DNA of 6,817 nt from Altererythrobacter sp. (GTDB taxonomy: Bacteria; Pseudomonadota; Alphaproteobacteria; Sphingomonadales; Sphingomonadaceae), in contig JALZVZ010000218.1 of NCBI GenBank assembly GCA_023299945.1, positions 1-6,817 on the forward strand. Direction: 5' to 3'. The notes beneath the pieces are model-generated. The model saw nothing but the letters and a program-made list of their open reading frames with translations, searched no databases and was not told where the DNA came from. Position numbers and translations under genes: made by a program. The number at the start of each line of letters is the position of its first letter. The first letter of the stretch is position 1. Of this stretch, positions 6,655 to 6,817 are shown piece after piece.

Positions 6655-6817
6655 GATGATACTACCAGACTGAGACGCGCAGCAATCATTGCATCGGCTA
6701 TTTCTGCCGGAACAATTGGATAGCGCCCTTCTTTCAAGGCGGTCCGAATTTTCTCGACCCGTTCGGTCTCGACAGGGGCTTTGCCTGCATCGATCTTGGT
6801 CTTTACTTCGACCGCAA
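6651..6817 (-). CDS. flgM: Anti-sigma-28 factor FlgM, C-terminal part (5' end outside window)
   Basis: The frame enters from the right edge and ends with a TGA at 6651-6653, giving 54 C-terminal residues. They include VETERVEKIRTALKEGRYPI followed by VPAEIADAMIAARLSL, the typical FlgM C-terminal signature (V..I..AI..G.Y.I....IA..MI...L). In characterised FlgM this half forms the helices that bind sigma-28 and block its attachment to core polymerase and DNA; the missing N-terminal half carries the export signal. FlgM is secreted through the flagellar export apparatus when the hook is complete, freeing FliA. The stop overlaps the flgN start by four bases. This fragment is too short to have been called as an independent gene without its context, but the match and the flgN coupling make it secure. 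The promoter and start of flgM lie beyond the window. Confidence 0.85.
   Translation of the reverse strand, partial: AVEVKTKIDAGKAPVETERVEKIRTALKEGRYPIVPAEIADAMIAARLSLVVSS

Noticed and set aside
1..6817. CRISPR arrays, tRNA/rRNA genes, insertion sequences, phage or defence genes
   Set aside because: No regularly spaced repeats, RNA-gene signatures, transposase motifs or terminal inverted repeats were seen; the window is housekeeping plus flagellar.

Overview
The window looks like part of an alphaproteobacterial chromosome, most likely from the Sphingomonadales (Erythrobacter/Sphingomonas-like). That assignment is an inference from protein flavour, moderate GC content, the gene order, and the presence of FliA and FlgM in an otherwise alphaproteobacterial-looking gene set. 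It is almost fully coding: eight genes or gene fragments, with only two intergenic gaps of about 110 bases.

Left part, plus strand: the 3' end of an LVIVD-repeat-like protein gene (1-285), a 111-base promoter-bearing gap containing two 19-base inverted repeats, then a complete alanine dehydrogenase gene, ald (397-1479). All the catalytic and NAD-binding residues expected of ald are in place. It converges, with a gap of only 7 bases, on a minus-strand gene.

Centre and right part, minus strand, read from right to left: the 3' end of flgM (anti-sigma-28), flgN (export chaperone), a 107-base gap holding a consensus-perfect sigma-54 promoter, a lytic transglycosylase gene without a signal peptide, flhA (flagellar export gate), fliA (sigma-28), and finally a TIGR03084/MDMPI-type metal-binding protein gene. 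flgM-flgN, transglycosylase-flhA and flhA-fliA each overlap by a four-base ATGA, so translation is probably coupled within each block.

How the genes work together: the sigma-54 promoter would place export-gate assembly and production of sigma-28 in one middle-class transcript. FlgM holds FliA inactive until the export apparatus, whose gate is FlhA, switches substrate and secretes FlgM. FlgN escorts the late hook-associated proteins, and the transglycosylase probably opens the peptidoglycan for the rod. The anti-sigma factor, its target sigma factor and the gate that relieves the inhibition thus sit within about 4.5 kb. The individual genes belong to known families. The points most worth a second look are the sigma-54 promoter with a possible 9-codon leader ORF, the apparently Sec-independent transglycosylase, and the thiol-dependent-isomerase-like gene at the end of the flagellar cluster.
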